64,000 nucleotides of DNA, taken from positions 123,506 through 187,505 of the forward strand of contig NZ_JAQAGY010000015.1 of the NCBI RefSeq assembly GCF_027533645.1, given 5' to 3'. This stretch comes from Paenibacillus caseinilyticus. GTDB taxonomy: Bacteria > Bacillota > Bacilli > Paenibacillales > NBRC-103111. The first letter of the stretch is position 1, and each line of letters starts with the position of its first letter. Shown in pieces: positions 15,746-24,754 of the stretch. The notes under the pieces are model-generated. The model did not search any database. It saw nothing but the letters and a program-made list of their open reading frames with translations, and had not been told where the DNA came from. The translations under genes were made by a program, and so were the position numbers.

Positions 15746-17074
15746 TTACGCCTCTGCCGTCTCGGCCTCAGACTCCTCCGGAACGGACGGACCCGCTTTG
15801 CGGATCTCGACCCGGCGGATACGGTAGCTGTCTTTCTTGAGCACCACGAACTCGAGATCGTCCCGGACCCATGGCGCGTTCACTTTGATCTCGGAGTTGG
15901 CCGCGAAGAGCCAGCCCCCGATCGTATCCACATCGTCGTTGTCCAGGTGGCTGCCGAGCAGGTCGTTCACCTCGGTCAGCGAGATTTTGCCGTCGAAGAT
16001 ATAATGGCGGTCTCCCAGCTTCTCGATCTCCTTGGCTTCATCCGCATCGAATTCGTCGCGGATCTCGCCGACGATCTCTTCCAGAATATCCTCCATCGTG
16101 AGGAGCCCCGACGTCCCCCCGTATTCATCCACGAGCAGCGCAATATGCACCCGTTCCTTTTGCATCCGCGTCAGCAGCTTGTTGACCGGCATATATTCGG
16201 GAACCGTCAATACCGGATGAACCAGCGAGGAGAAGTCGAACGTATCCGGGTTGTTGTCGTACTTCAGAAAAAACTGTTTCGTATTGATCATCCCAATGAT
16301 GTTATCCTTGCTCTCCTGGGCTACGGGAAACCGCGTGTACTGCTCGCGGCGGATGATTTCGAGATTCTCTTGAAGCGTGCTGTTCGTATATAAGCAGACC
16401 ATATCCGTGCGGGGCACCATAATTTCCTTGGCCAGCATCTCGTCGAAGGCGAATATACGGTTGACGTAGCCGTACTCGGTCTGGTTAATCTTGCCGCTCT
16501 GGAAGCTTTCGGAGACGATGATCTGTATCTCTTCCTCGGAGTGCGCTTCCTCATGCTCTGTGGCCGGCTTCAGGCCGAACATCCGGACGAGGCTGTTCGC
16601 GGATCCGTTGAGCAGCCAGATGAACGGATACATGACTTTGTAGAACAGCATAATCGGCGGCGCCAGCATCAGCGAGATCTCTTCCGCTTTGTGGATCGCG
16701 AACGTCTTTGGAGCCAGTTCCCCGAATACCACGTGAATATAGGTCATTAAGACAAAGGCGGTGAGGAAGGAGATCGGTGTAGCCAGTTCATCGGATAGTT
16801 CAAGCCAGGCAAACAACGGATGAAGCAGGGCTTCCACCGTGGGCTCCCCCAGCCACCCGAGTCCGAGCGCCGTGATGGTGATCCCGAGCTGGCAGGCGGA
16901 TAGATATCCGTCCAGATTGCGCTGGACCTTTTGCACCGCGGCCGCATTTTTCCGTCCTTCCAGGATCAGCTGGTCCACCCGGGAGCTGCGGAGGCGGATA
17001 ATCGCGAATTCCGTAGCGACGAAAAAGGCTGTGAACAAAATGAGAAGGGCTACAAGAAACAAATTTAAGGCCAT
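15746..17074 (-). CDS. CNNM/HlyC-type membrane protein with CBS domains
   Basis: This is a 442-aa protein of the CNNM/CorC (hemolysin C-like) family. Residues 1-190 are the DUF21 transmembrane domain, with a first segment LFLVALLILFTAFFVATEFA and a conserved GYLSACQLGITI. Residues 205-335 hold two CBS domains (MVPRTDMVCL begins the first). Residues 345-430 are the CorC/HlyC domain with GGWLFAANSEIKV. Family members are linked to magnesium export and to resistance against metal stress; the old name hemolysin is not supported as a function. No riboswitch is seen upstream. It is complete and stands alone. Confidence 0.9.
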   Translation of the reverse strand: MALNLFLVALLILFTAFFVATEFAIIRLRSSRVDQLILEGRKNAAAVQKVQRNLDGYLSACQLGITITALGLGWLGEPTVEALLHPLFAWLELSDELATPISFLTAFVLMTYIHVVFGELAPKTFAIHKAEEISLMLAPPIMLFYKVMYPFIWLLNGSANSLVRMFGLKPATEHEEAHSEEEIQIIVSESFQSGKINQTEYGYVNRIFAFDEMLAKEIMVPRTDMVCLYTNSTLQENLEIIRREQYTRFPVAQESKDNIIGMINTKQFFLKYDNNPDTFDFSSLVHPVLTVPEYMPVNKLLTRMQKERVHIALLVDEYGGTSGLLTMEDILEEIVGEIRDEFDADEAKEIEKLGDRHYIFDGKISLTEVNDLLGSHLDNDDVDTIGGWLFAANSEIKVNAPWVRDDLEFVVLKKDSYRIRRVEIRKAGPSVPEESEAETAEA

Positions 17075-17249
17075 ATCAACCTTCCTTAAAACATATTTTT
17101 AAGAGTCTCATTCAAAGAGTTCTTATGAACTTATTATATCTTAGTTCCGGCCATTCCTCAAAAGACCATTTAGGGCGCTGGCTCCCCCTGTAGAGGCGAT
17201 GCGGTGTAGCTTGGCGGCTAAAGTGCCCCCGCGCGCCCGCTCCCTCACT

Positions 17250-17278
17250 TTGACAAAGGAATGCTAACGTTTTATGAT
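17250..17278 (+). promoter_or_regulatory. Sigma-A-type promoter of the DUF1836 gene
   Basis: A perfect TTGACA (17250-17255), 17-bp spacer and TATGAT (17273-17278) lie 54 bases before the ATG of the DUF1836 protein gene. Confidence 0.85.
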
Positions 17279-17332
17279 GGGTTCAAATGAACTCGTCGTC
17301 CCTCCCTATAAACTGTGAAAAGAGGAGATGGT

Positions 17333-18109
17333 ATGGAGACATTCACGCTGACCCGAAAAGAAATGGCGGTTATTCTCCTCTCGCTGAAAGGAAGATCCGG
17401 CGCGGTGAGGCCGCTTACGGTGCTGCAGGAAGCCTGGAAGAAGAACCATAGGACCGAAGTGCAGCACGGCGCATCGCTCTCCGCTTTTTTGTCCACACAA
17501 CTGACGCCGGTGCTCGAGAAGATGATCAGGACCGAACGGGTGGAAGGCTTCTCCCTGCAGGAAATCGTCTCGCTCGGCAGCGGCATCGAGTATACGCATA
17601 TGTCCATTACGTCCATGCAGAACTGGGTGAAACGTGATTTTAAAGATTTCTTAGGATCGCCCAAAGTTGGCAAAAAATATTCGATCGACCAGGCGGCGAT
17701 GCTGTTCATTATCGACGACCTGAAGCACTGCCTCGACTTCGAGTCCATCCGCAAGCTCTTCGAGATTATCTTCCAAAAGCCCGAAGATGAGGAGGACGAT
17801 CTGCTCCGTCCCGTTGACCTCTATGAGGCGTATTCCCGCTTGTTCGAGGAGCTTGACGCCAACAACGACCAGCTCATGGATGTGCAGGGACATGTGGCCG
17901 GCAAGCGGAATCACGATTCTTTAACGGAGCTGACGATCCGCCAAAAAGCGGACCAATATGCCTGCGCTATGGAACACCTGGGCCCGCAGCAGAGGGAAGC
18001 CGTGCGCAATATGCTGTTCATCGCGATGATCTCGGTGCAGACCGCTTACTTCCATTCGATGGCCCGGCGCTATCTCCACGCCACCCTGTTCTTAAACAAC
18101 TTGACTTGA
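17333..18109 (+). CDS. DUF1836 family protein
   Basis: This 258-aa cytoplasmic protein resembles the DUF1836 family found in Bacillota, which is thought to carry an N-terminal helix-turn-helix-like region. The central part GKKYSIDQAAMLFIIDDLKH is family-like and helical. No catalytic motif or membrane segment is visible, and its role is unknown; a regulatory protein is possible. The ATG (METFTL) is chosen because AGAGGAG lies 6 bases upstream and a strong promoter is in place; the GTG 18 bases earlier lacks a site. A strong hairpin terminator ends the unit. Confidence 0.72.
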   Translation: METFTLTRKEMAVILLSLKGRSGAVRPLTVLQEAWKKNHRTEVQHGASLSAFLSTQLTPVLEKMIRTERVEGFSLQEIVSLGSGIEYTHMSITSMQNWVKRDFKDFLGSPKVGKKYSIDQAAMLFIIDDLKHCLDFESIRKLFEIIFQKPEDEEDDLLRPVDLYEAYSRLFEELDANNDQLMDVQGHVAGKRNHDSLTELTIRQKADQYACAMEHLGPQQREAVRNMLFIAMISVQTAYFHSMARRYLHATLFLNNLT

Positions 18110-18143
18110 AGGGGTGCCGGTCTTACTCCGCATCCCCTCGGGC

Positions 18144-18190
18144 AGCACAAAAGATCGCCCTCCAGGATTGGACAGGCGATCTTTTGTGCT
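18144..18190. terminator. Strong bidirectional hairpin terminator
   Basis: A perfect 16-bp inverted repeat (AGCACAAAAGATCGCC and its complement) has a 15-base loop. The arms are A-rich and T-rich at the base, so it can end both the DUF1836 gene and the minus-strand remnant. Confidence 0.85.
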
Positions 18191-18231
18191 GTTGTCCGGC
18201 GGCGCGCGAAGCCCTGCCGGTGGCGCCTGGG

Positions 18232-18718
18232 TTACTTCAACTTGACGTACTGCTCGCCAATCTCCTGTATCACGGCATCCCCGCCTTCTTTCTTCCACTT
18301 GTCAATGGCGGACTGGAAGCCCTTCTCGTCTATTTTGCCCATGATATATTGATAGGTAGCATCTGTGATGATCTGTCCCAGAGGAACGCCATTCTTATCC
18401 CTGGTCGGCGAATTGAACGAAGCGGTCGGATCCGTAATCAGGATCTTGCTGTTATCTTCCATGCTGTCGTCCGTCTTCTGCTGAAGCGGCTTGTCGACGT
18501 AGGCCTTCAGCCCGGCTACCGTCTCCGGCCCCCCGATCCGCAAGCTGAGCAGCGGCCGTACCTCCCGGTCGTTCACGGCAACCTTGGCCGGATCGGAAGG
18601 GATCTTCGCTCTGCCGTCCGCAAGCTCGTAATGCGTGCCTTCGATCCCGTAGTTGACAAGATTAACATGGCGTAGAGATCGTCCAGCGTCTTCCCTTCTT
18701 GATTCTTATCCTCTTGGC
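18232..18718 (-). pseudogene. Remnant of an extracellular sugar-binding protein (C-terminal part)
   Basis: Only the last third of a Paenibacillus-type ABC sugar-binding protein is left. The segment KTLDDLYAML is followed in a shifted frame by LVNYGIEGTHYELADG and then by NDREVRPLLSLRIGG up to the usual ending DAVIQEIGEQYVKLK. The frameshift is near 18668. No signal peptide or N-terminal lobe is present upstream, and the DNA before 18718 is unrelated. No permease genes are near. The remnant lies just downstream of speD on the same strand. Confidence 0.75.
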
Positions 18719-18846
18719 TGCGCCTTGGACTGAGGCCCGAGGGAGCCATAACGCCAACTGCCCCCCTCCATTCCGGAGGCGGGCTCTGTGACATCTATCC
18801 ATGATCCAGGTAAGAGTGCCAGCGTGCATCCTAACTGCCGCCAGTC

Positions 18847-19665
18847 CTAATTGCCTACGAATGAAATGTTCTTCGCGTAATAGATCTCATCCATCTCGGT
18901 CTTGAGACGGTCGGTGATCTGCTCCTGCTCATGCCTCGGCAGTTTGTCTTTGGTATAGCCGAAGAGATAATTATCGAGATCGAATTCCTTCAGCTTGCAC
19001 TTCGTATGGAATATATTCTCCTGGTATACGTTCACATCGATCATATCATACATATCCTTGATCTCTTCAGGGATATAATTCTGGATCGAACTGATCTCAT
19101 GGTCGATGAACAGCTTGTGCCCATGGATGTCCCTCGTGAATCCGCGCACCCGGTAATCCATCGCCATGATGTCCGTGTCGAAGGAATGGATGAGATAATT
19201 CAGCGTCTTCAGCGGGGAGATCTCTCCGCAGGTCGATACATCGATATCCGCCCGGAAGGTGCTGATGCCCTCGTCCGGATGATATTCCGGGTACGTATGC
19301 ACGGTAATGTGGCTTTTGTCGAGCTGCATGACTACGGTCGAGGGCAGCGGTCCGGGCGACTCCTCGAACGACTCCGTCGGCACCTCCACCACCGGTCCTT
19401 CCGACACGAGCACCGTGACGCTCGCCCCTTGGGGCACGTAGTCCTGCTTCGCTATGTTGAGTACATGCGCACCGATGATATCCGACACGTTCTTCAGTAT
19501 TTTAGTCAGCCGGTCGGCATTGTACTGTTCGTCGATATATTCAATGTAGGCTTCGCGTTCTTCCTTTGTCTTCGTGTAGCAGATATCGTACATATTGAAG
19601 CTGAGCGATTTCGTGAGATTATTGAAGCCATGCAGTGTGACGCGCTGTTCCGGTGTCAGTTTCAT
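18847..19665 (-). CDS. speD: S-adenosylmethionine decarboxylase proenzyme (E. coli type)
   Basis: This 272-aa proenzyme makes decarboxylated S-adenosylmethionine, the aminopropyl donor for spermidine synthesis. It is the long, Escherichia coli-type (class 1A) enzyme, not the short Bacillus/Thermotoga type of about 125 aa. The self-cleavage site is seen in [13 protein letters not shown], where Ser118 becomes the pyruvoyl group of the alpha chain. Other conserved stretches are [20 protein letters not shown], with a Cys likely to act as proton donor, and the Asp/Glu-rich C-terminus. No speE gene is next to it. It is a single-gene unit; a TTT-rich minus-strand leader precedes the ATG, but no riboswitch was recognised. 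Confidence 0.93.
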   Translation of the reverse strand: MKLTPEQRVTLHGFNNLTKSLSFNMYDICYTKTKEEREAYIEYIDEQYNADRLTKILKNVSDIIGAHVLNIAKQDYVPQGASVTVLVSEGPVVEVPTESFEESPGPLPSTVVMQLDKSHITVHTYPEYHPDEGISTFRADIDVSTCGEISPLKTLNYLIHSFDTDIMAMDYRVRGFTRDIHGHKLFIDHEISSIQNYIPEEIKDMYDMIDVNVYQENIFHTKCKLKEFDLDNYLFGYTKDKLPRHEQEQITDRLKTEMDEIYYAKNISFVGN

Positions 19666-19882
19666 AAGCGATGTCTCCTTCTGGTAACAATGTTTGGGAC
19701 CGCCCTACTTCCCCTGCGGCCTTCGTTCTCCCGTATGGCACAGCGGCATACATACTATGTTTACCCAATCTACCCGATAAAAAACACCCCCTGCCGATCC
19801 GGGGCCGCGATCACCTGCTATATCCGGCCGCAGGCCCTTCCCCTGTTCCCGTCCCGTCCCCTCCCCTTCTCTGCAGCCATTC

Positions 19883-19916
19883 AAAAAGGCCCGCTTCCGA
19901 AGAAGCGGACCGGGCC
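19883..19916 (-). terminator. Rho-independent terminator of the MFS gene
   Basis: On the minus strand CCGCTTC and GAAGCGG form the inner stem around TTCG, with GGC/GCC outside it, and five T follow. It lies just past the stop of the MFS gene at 19924. Confidence 0.85.
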
Positions 19917-19923
19917 AAGCGGG

Positions 19924-21126
19924 TTATACCGACACTTCCCGCGCAGCAGCCGCGGCGGCCGGACGGTACAACAGGCCGAGCAGCGCGAAGAGGACGAACG
20001 CGCCGCCGAGCCAATAGAACATGCTGTGGAGGGAACCGTACTGCATGCTGAAGCCTCCGATCCCCGGACCGAGGATGCTGCCGACGCTGAACAGCACCGA
20101 GGCAATGACATTGGTCCGCGGCAGCACGGCTCCCGGCACCACATCGGCCGCATAAGCCAGCCCCAGGGTATAGAAAGAGCCGACCATCCCTCCAGCAATG
20201 CCGAAGAGGAGCAGCAGCGCATAAGGGCTGCCATCCGCGAAGAACGGAACGGCCAGGAAAGCCGCACCGCCGATCAGGCCGGCGCCCATCAGCACGCGTC
20301 GGCGTCCCCACCGGTCGCTCCAGATGCCGAGCGGCAGCTGAAGGACCAGCGAACCGACGCCGACCGCAGGCAGCAGCAGCGAGATCCAGGCATCGCTGAA
20401 GCCCGCCCGGAGGCCGTACACCGGGAAGTTGCTGTTCATCGACGACTCCATGTAGCCGTAGAGGAACGAGGTCAGCAGCGCGAACCAGGCGAGCCGGAAT
20501 ACCGCCGGGTAGCTCACTTTGAGGCGCGAGCCTTCTCTCCCCCTCTCCGGATGGCCGTTCCGCAGCTTCAGCACGAGCAGGAGCGAGACGGCCGACAAGA
20601 GGGCCGCCGCAAGGAACGGCACGCTTTCGCCGAAGGCCAGCAGGTTGATGCCGAGCGGACCGATCGAGAAGCCGGCGCCATACGCCATGCCGTACAGTGA
20701 GATATAGCGCCCGCGGCGGTCCGGCGGCGAGGAGGCGACGATCCACAGCTGGGTGGCATAATGCAGCCCGCTGTCCCCCACGCCAACGGCTATGCGCAGC
20801 AGCAGCCATACCCAGTAATGAGGGAAAACAGGGAACAAGATGAGGGCTATACATACGATCACCATCCCGCCGAGGATCACGGGTTTGTAGCCATACCGCC
20901 GGACGGGCTTCTCGATCCAGAACATCGTCGCGAAGATACCGATATATAGGGCTGCGGCATTCAGACCGTTCACTCCCGAGGACACGCCGGTCTGCTCGAG
21001 CAGCATCGTCAGAAGCGGCAGCAGCATCCCTTGGTTCATGCCCGCTGCGATCACCACGGTGATCAACACGAGATAATGCCGAAGAGGAATCGAAGCATCG
21101 GGCGCAGGTTGACGGATTGGATTCAA
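19924..21126 (-). CDS. MFS transporter (drug/sugar efflux type)
   Basis: This 400-aa protein has about 12 predicted membrane segments and typical MFS loop features: YGYKPVILGGM and the DRWGRRRVLMG motif in the mid-protein repeat of loop 2-3. It is likely an exporter of the DHA1 kind, but the substrate is unknown. The start is a TTG at 21126 with AAAGGAG about 9 bases upstream, and no ATG gives a comparable N-terminus. It is separated from speD on its left by 258 bases and ends in its own terminator. No regulator is next to it. Confidence 0.83.
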   Translation of the reverse strand: MNPIRQPAPDASIPLRHYLVLITVVIAAGMNQGMLLPLLTMLLEQTGVSSGVNGLNAAALYIGIFATMFWIEKPVRRYGYKPVILGGMVIVCIALILFPVFPHYWVWLLLRIAVGVGDSGLHYATQLWIVASSPPDRRGRYISLYGMAYGAGFSIGPLGINLLAFGESVPFLAAALLSAVSLLLVLKLRNGHPERGREGSRLKVSYPAVFRLAWFALLTSFLYGYMESSMNSNFPVYGLRAGFSDAWISLLLPAVGVGSLVLQLPLGIWSDRWGRRRVLMGAGLIGGAAFLAVPFFADGSPYALLLLFGIAGGMVGSFYTLGLAYAADVVPGAVLPRTNVIASVLFSVGSILGPGIGGFSMQYGSLHSMFYWLGGAFVLFALLGLLYRPAAAAAAREVSV

Positions 21127-21220
21127 TGCTCATTCTCCTTTGCAGAACAAGATAAGGCACGCCTGCTTATTGTATCTGATCCTTGGTCAAAAATGAACCC
21201 CGCAACAACCCTTTTACAAT

Positions 21221-21274
21221 AAGAAAAAACCGGATCCTCTTACTCCTCAAAAGGAATAAGATGGAATCCGGTTT
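21221..21274 (-). terminator. Rho-independent terminator of the htrA-like/stalk operon
   Basis: AAACCGGAT and ATCCGGTTT form the base of a larger paired structure, and six T follow on the minus strand. It lies 27 bases past the stop of the stalk-domain protein. Confidence 0.85.
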
Positions 21275-21300
21275 AGTGCAGATCTTAAAAAGGGATCGAA

Positions 21301-23184
21301 TTATGGCACTTGAATGGAAAGCATGGCAGATTCGATCTGCCCCTTCAACGCTTCGGTATACACGGCTGTTGGCTGGACCGAATGGAGGATATACGAAGTG
21401 CCGTTCTTCTCGAAGGCGCAAAGAACCGTTATCGCATTCCCGGCTTCGTATACGTTCCAGGACGCATCCACCCCGGCGACCGTCACGGTCTTGCTCTCGA
21501 TCTCCTTGAAGTCGCTCCCTTCCTGCTCCTTGAGCTTCTCTTTCAGCTTGGCTACCAACACTTTAGAGGGGACCTCAGCATCTTCAGCGGAAAGAACAAT
21601 GAATACGCCGTATCCCGTATCAAAGGCAAGCGTTTGCTGTTCAACATCCGTATTCTGCTTCCAATGGGAAGGAACTTTCACATTGTAGCCGTACGTTTTG
21701 TTCTTGACTACGCTTGTCTGTGTCTGTTCACTGTCCGCACCATCTTTGAGTGTGCCGATAGAGGAAGAGGGACGGCTGATCTTCAGGGAGTTCAGCGTAT
21801 CTTTGATCAGCATTTCAGAAACTTCGCTTTCCTTTTCGAACTGAAAGTGAATCTGATATTTGTAATCGCCTTTGATCACGAAGACATCCTCGGCAACCTT
21901 CCAGTTTTTCTTGTCAAATGTAGCCTTAGACCGGATGGCTGCGGCCGGCATGTTGTCGAGGGTAAGGCTCTGCAGGGGTTCCGTTTTGCGGTATTCACTG
22001 ACGAACTGTCCTTCGTACTTCTTCAGCATCCGGTCCGTCCAAGTCTGAAGCGTTTCGGACTCCGATTTGGATGAGATCGTTACAATAATGCTTTTATTCT
22101 GCTTCGGGTCAAGAAATCCGATGTTGTTGTACGGATCTTTCATCATCTGCCAATCGGCCGGAAGCTTGAGTGCGTATCCATAGGTTTCATCTGTATACGT
22201 ACGATACCCCGCTTTCACCGTGGACAGATCCTTGAGGGAGGCGTCTTTGGCATCGAAAGTCATCTTGAAGCTGTCGAGCAGGTCTTTGTATGCATTATAT
22301 TTGAGCGGGTTCTTATAATTCTCTTCCTTGTTGACGAAAAGACTTACGATATAAAGCCGGTCCCCGCTCTGATAGGCGCGGAGCTCGTAGATCTTCCCAT
22401 CTTTTTGGCTCACGATAAGCGCATAGGAGCGTGCACCGTCTTGGACGAAGGTTTTCTTCAGAACCTTGCCCTCCGCATCGTCTGACAGACGGCTGAGCAG
22501 CGCATCCTCGGACATATTCTCGGTTACGTCGAGCTCCGCCTCAACGGCAAGGTAGAACTCGCCGTTCGCGTCTTCGAAGCCGGTCGCATCCTCCTGAAAG
22601 CTTTGGTACTCCTTAATAAGACCTGTGGGGTATTTCATCGACCAACCGAAGTAACTGTTGCCGATCTGTGTCTTTCCGAGATCCGTATCAATGCCGCTGC
22701 CGTCAAGCGTCGCGGCAGCCGTTCCCTTAATCGTAATGGTCCGGGTTGCCTCGTCGAAAGCGACCTGCGCCCCGAATTTCTCGGCAATAAATCGCAGCGG
22801 CACCATGGTCGTGCCGTTCTGCAGCTCCGGTGCTGCTTCCAGCTGCTCGGGGAGTCCGTTCACGGTTGCTGTCGTACTGTCGATCTGCAGTGACAAGGAA
22901 GTGTCACCGCTCCTCAGTCCCACAGTCCGCGTCTCGGAATCCCACCGGAGCACCGCTCCGAACGCCGTAGTGATCACACGCAGGGGAACCAGCGTCGCTC
23001 CGTTTGAGACATAGGGCTTTTCTACGGTCAGCGTTTCGTTATTCACTTTCAAGACGTTCTGTCCGAGCGTAAGCTCGATCTGAACGCTTTGGCCGGACTC
23101 CGTAGTCTGGGCCCAGGCGCCTGCAGGCTGGATCGCGTACCACAGCATCAGCGTTCCAAGTCCTGCTTTCCAAATCCTCTTCAT
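21301..23184 (-). CDS. Secreted stalk-domain protein with three PsbP-like repeats
   Basis: This is a 627-aa exported protein. A signal peptide (residues 1-25, ending AWA) is followed by a copper-amine-oxidase-like N1 'stalk' domain at about 35-150, with NGATLVPLRVITTAFGA and NGTTMVPLRFIAEKFGA as its two beta-alpha repeats. Three related modules follow at roughly 165-310, 330-480 and 495-627. Each starts with a YGY/FGWSMKYP or YGYALKLPADWQ or YGYNVKVPSHWK motif, as in PsbP-like or DUF1795-type domains, and each has a SFKM or SLKI ending. The stalk domain is common in Paenibacillus wall proteins and is thought to bind wall material. It is downstream of the HtrA-like gene by 14 bases, so both are probably in one operon. 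Confidence 0.82.
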   Translation of the reverse strand: MKRIWKAGLGTLMLWYAIQPAGAWAQTTESGQSVQIELTLGQNVLKVNNETLTVEKPYVSNGATLVPLRVITTAFGAVLRWDSETRTVGLRSGDTSLSLQIDSTTATVNGLPEQLEAAPELQNGTTMVPLRFIAEKFGAQVAFDEATRTITIKGTAAATLDGSGIDTDLGKTQIGNSYFGWSMKYPTGLIKEYQSFQEDATGFEDANGEFYLAVEAELDVTENMSEDALLSRLSDDAEGKVLKKTFVQDGARSYALIVSQKDGKIYELRAYQSGDRLYIVSLFVNKEENYKNPLKYNAYKDLLDSFKMTFDAKDASLKDLSTVKAGYRTYTDETYGYALKLPADWQMMKDPYNNIGFLDPKQNKSIIVTISSKSESETLQTWTDRMLKKYEGQFVSEYRKTEPLQSLTLDNMPAAAIRSKATFDKKNWKVAEDVFVIKGDYKYQIHFQFEKESEVSEMLIKDTLNSLKISRPSSSIGTLKDGADSEQTQTSVVKNKTYGYNVKVPSHWKQNTDVEQQTLAFDTGYGVFIVLSAEDAEVPSKVLVAKLKEKLKEQEGSDFKEIESKTVTVAGVDASWNVYEAGNAITVLCAFEKNGTSYILHSVQPTAVYTEALKGQIESAMLSIQVP

Positions 23185-23198
23185 GATGTCACTCTCCG

Positions 23199-24329
23199 TT
23201 AGTTAGGGTTGGCTTCGACTAATGTAATTTCTTTCTGAACGAGGTCTCCCCCGGATTGAAGCGTGAGCGTGATCTGATCCCCAGGCGAATACTGCTTCAG
23301 GTACTCGTTGAGATCAACGATGCTCTTCACATTCTTGTCGCCGATCGAGTAGAGCACGTCTCCCTCCTTGATCCCGGCTGCCGCAGCAGACGTTCCCGGG
23401 TGAATGCGGGCAACGCGGAGCGGATCGTCGGAAGGAAGGCCGACAATCGCCGCCCAGCTCTCTTCGACATCCAGCCCCAGACCCGGATGCTTCACCCGGC
23501 CGTAACTCAAGAAATGATGCAGCACATACTGCACGGTGTCGGACGGAATCGCAAATCCCAGGCCGTCAATGCCGGCTGCCGACAGCTTAAGCGAATTGAT
23601 GCCGACAATCTCGCCCTTCATGTTCACCAAAGCCCCGCCGCTGTTGCCCGGGTTAATCGCGGCATCCGTCTGGATCAGCCTGTACGTGCTGTGCAGCGAT
23701 CGGTCCATCCCGCTGACGACACCTACCGATACGGAGTTGCGCAGGGCGAACGAGATGGGCGTGCCGATCGCCACGACCGTCTCCCCTACTTGAAGCTCGC
23801 TGCTCTTAGCGAAGACCGCGGTCTGCAGGCCAGCTGCCTCAATTTTGACCAAAGCCAAGTCGCTTTCTTCGTCCATGTGTGTCGTTATCCCCGTATATTG
23901 CCTGCCATCCGCCGTCACGACGATAAGCTGGCTCATATCTTTGACCACATGGGCATTCGTGATGATGAGTCCATCCGACTGCACGATTATCCCGGTGCCG
24001 TGGGCGAGATTGTAGCGGTTGTCCGCCGATGAGCTGCTTCCAAGGGGCTTGCCGATAATGCCCACCGTTACCGGAGACACCTTCTTCACCACCTCCGGAA
24101 CCGCCGAGGCCGCTGTGTAGACGTAGGTGTTCGTCTCCGCCCGGTAAGCTCCTTCGCCGCCCAGCGTGTGCAATACATCCGACTCTTTAACGTACGTCTC
24201 GCCGTTCACCTGGGTGGTTGCCCACGCAACTGGCTGAGGTTCACCGGCCTGTGCCAGAGCGCTGCCGGGTCCAAGTAACATCGACAAAGCAGCCACACTG
24301 CCTATCTTTTTCATCCATATGGAGCTCAA
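23199..24329 (-). CDS. HtrA/DegP-like serine protease with PDZ domain
   Basis: This is a 376-aa exported serine protease. A short signal peptide (to about residue 27, SALAQA) is followed by a region with no known domain (40-85) and a trypsin-like domain at about 86-255. The catalytic triad is clear: His127 (TNAHVV), Asp157 (SDLALV) and Ser230 (GNSGGALV). A PDZ domain covers about 275-375 (HPGTSAAAAGIKEGDVLYSI). The family degrades or repairs misfolded proteins outside the membrane. No transmembrane anchor beyond the signal is seen, so it may be released. The start is a TTG at 24329 with AAAGGGAGAG about 5 bases ahead. It heads an operon with the stalk-domain protein, which may be its substrate or partner (inference). 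Confidence 0.9.
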   Translation of the reverse strand: MSSIWMKKIGSVAALSMLLGPGSALAQAGEPQPVAWATTQVNGETYVKESDVLHTLGGEGAYRAETNTYVYTAASAVPEVVKKVSPVTVGIIGKPLGSSSSADNRYNLAHGTGIIVQSDGLIITNAHVVKDMSQLIVVTADGRQYTGITTHMDEESDLALVKIEAAGLQTAVFAKSSELQVGETVVAIGTPISFALRNSVSVGVVSGMDRSLHSTYRLIQTDAAINPGNSGGALVNMKGEIVGINSLKLSAAGIDGLGFAIPSDTVQYVLHHFLSYGRVKHPGLGLDVEESWAAIVGLPSDDPLRVARIHPGTSAAAAGIKEGDVLYSIGDKNVKSIVDLNEYLKQYSPGDQITLTLQSGGDLVQKEITLVEANPN

Positions 24330-24754
24330 TCTGACTCTCCCTTTCTATCTAAGTCCTACGAAGGAATTGATTCTTTAGAACCAGACAATATCTAGTTCTT
24401 TGGTCGTATGTATATGAATATAAGCGATAAAGGCTCATCTGTCGACGGTTTGGCCCCCTAATGCGGACAAGCAGTTATTGGAAAAACAATCAATGGTTAC
24501 CGTCTCGGGAGGAATCGATCGTACCTGCCTGCATTGTGAAAATTTGCCCCCCGGTTGGACGATATTATCCGTTTTCATCTTCAGCGGTGTGCCTGATAAT
24601 GAAGTCCAATAAGCTGGAGGCACACAGGCAAGAGCCTGCCAGGTGCGAGGTGAACCGGGGACCAAGAAGCGACCTGCCGTCTGACCCGACAGCACGATCC
24701 GCCGGATGGATTCACTGGAGTTCGACATAGAACAGAGGAGTGTGACTTGTAGTT
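24330..24754. other. Divergent gap; possible structured leader before chitinase
   Basis: No gene is supported in this 425-base stretch. On the plus strand, around 24620-24690, the segments CAGGC-AAGA-GCCTG and, outside it, GCAC/GTGC can pair. This could be part of a 5' leader of the chitinase gene. I could not match it to a known riboswitch class. Confidence 0.3.

Noticed and set aside
18931..20700. A 589-residue open frame on the plus strand across speD and the MFS gene
   Set aside because: It runs through two recognised genes of the other strand and shows the Arg, Gln and His-rich bias of antisense frames.
24590..24690. c-di-GMP riboswitch before the chitinase gene
   Set aside because: The conserved GAAA loop and the GCAAAGC-type segment expected for that class are not found.
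24435..24728. Overlapping frames on both strands before the chitinase gene
   Set aside because: No ribosome sites and Arg/Ser/Pro-rich composition; treated as noncoding leader.
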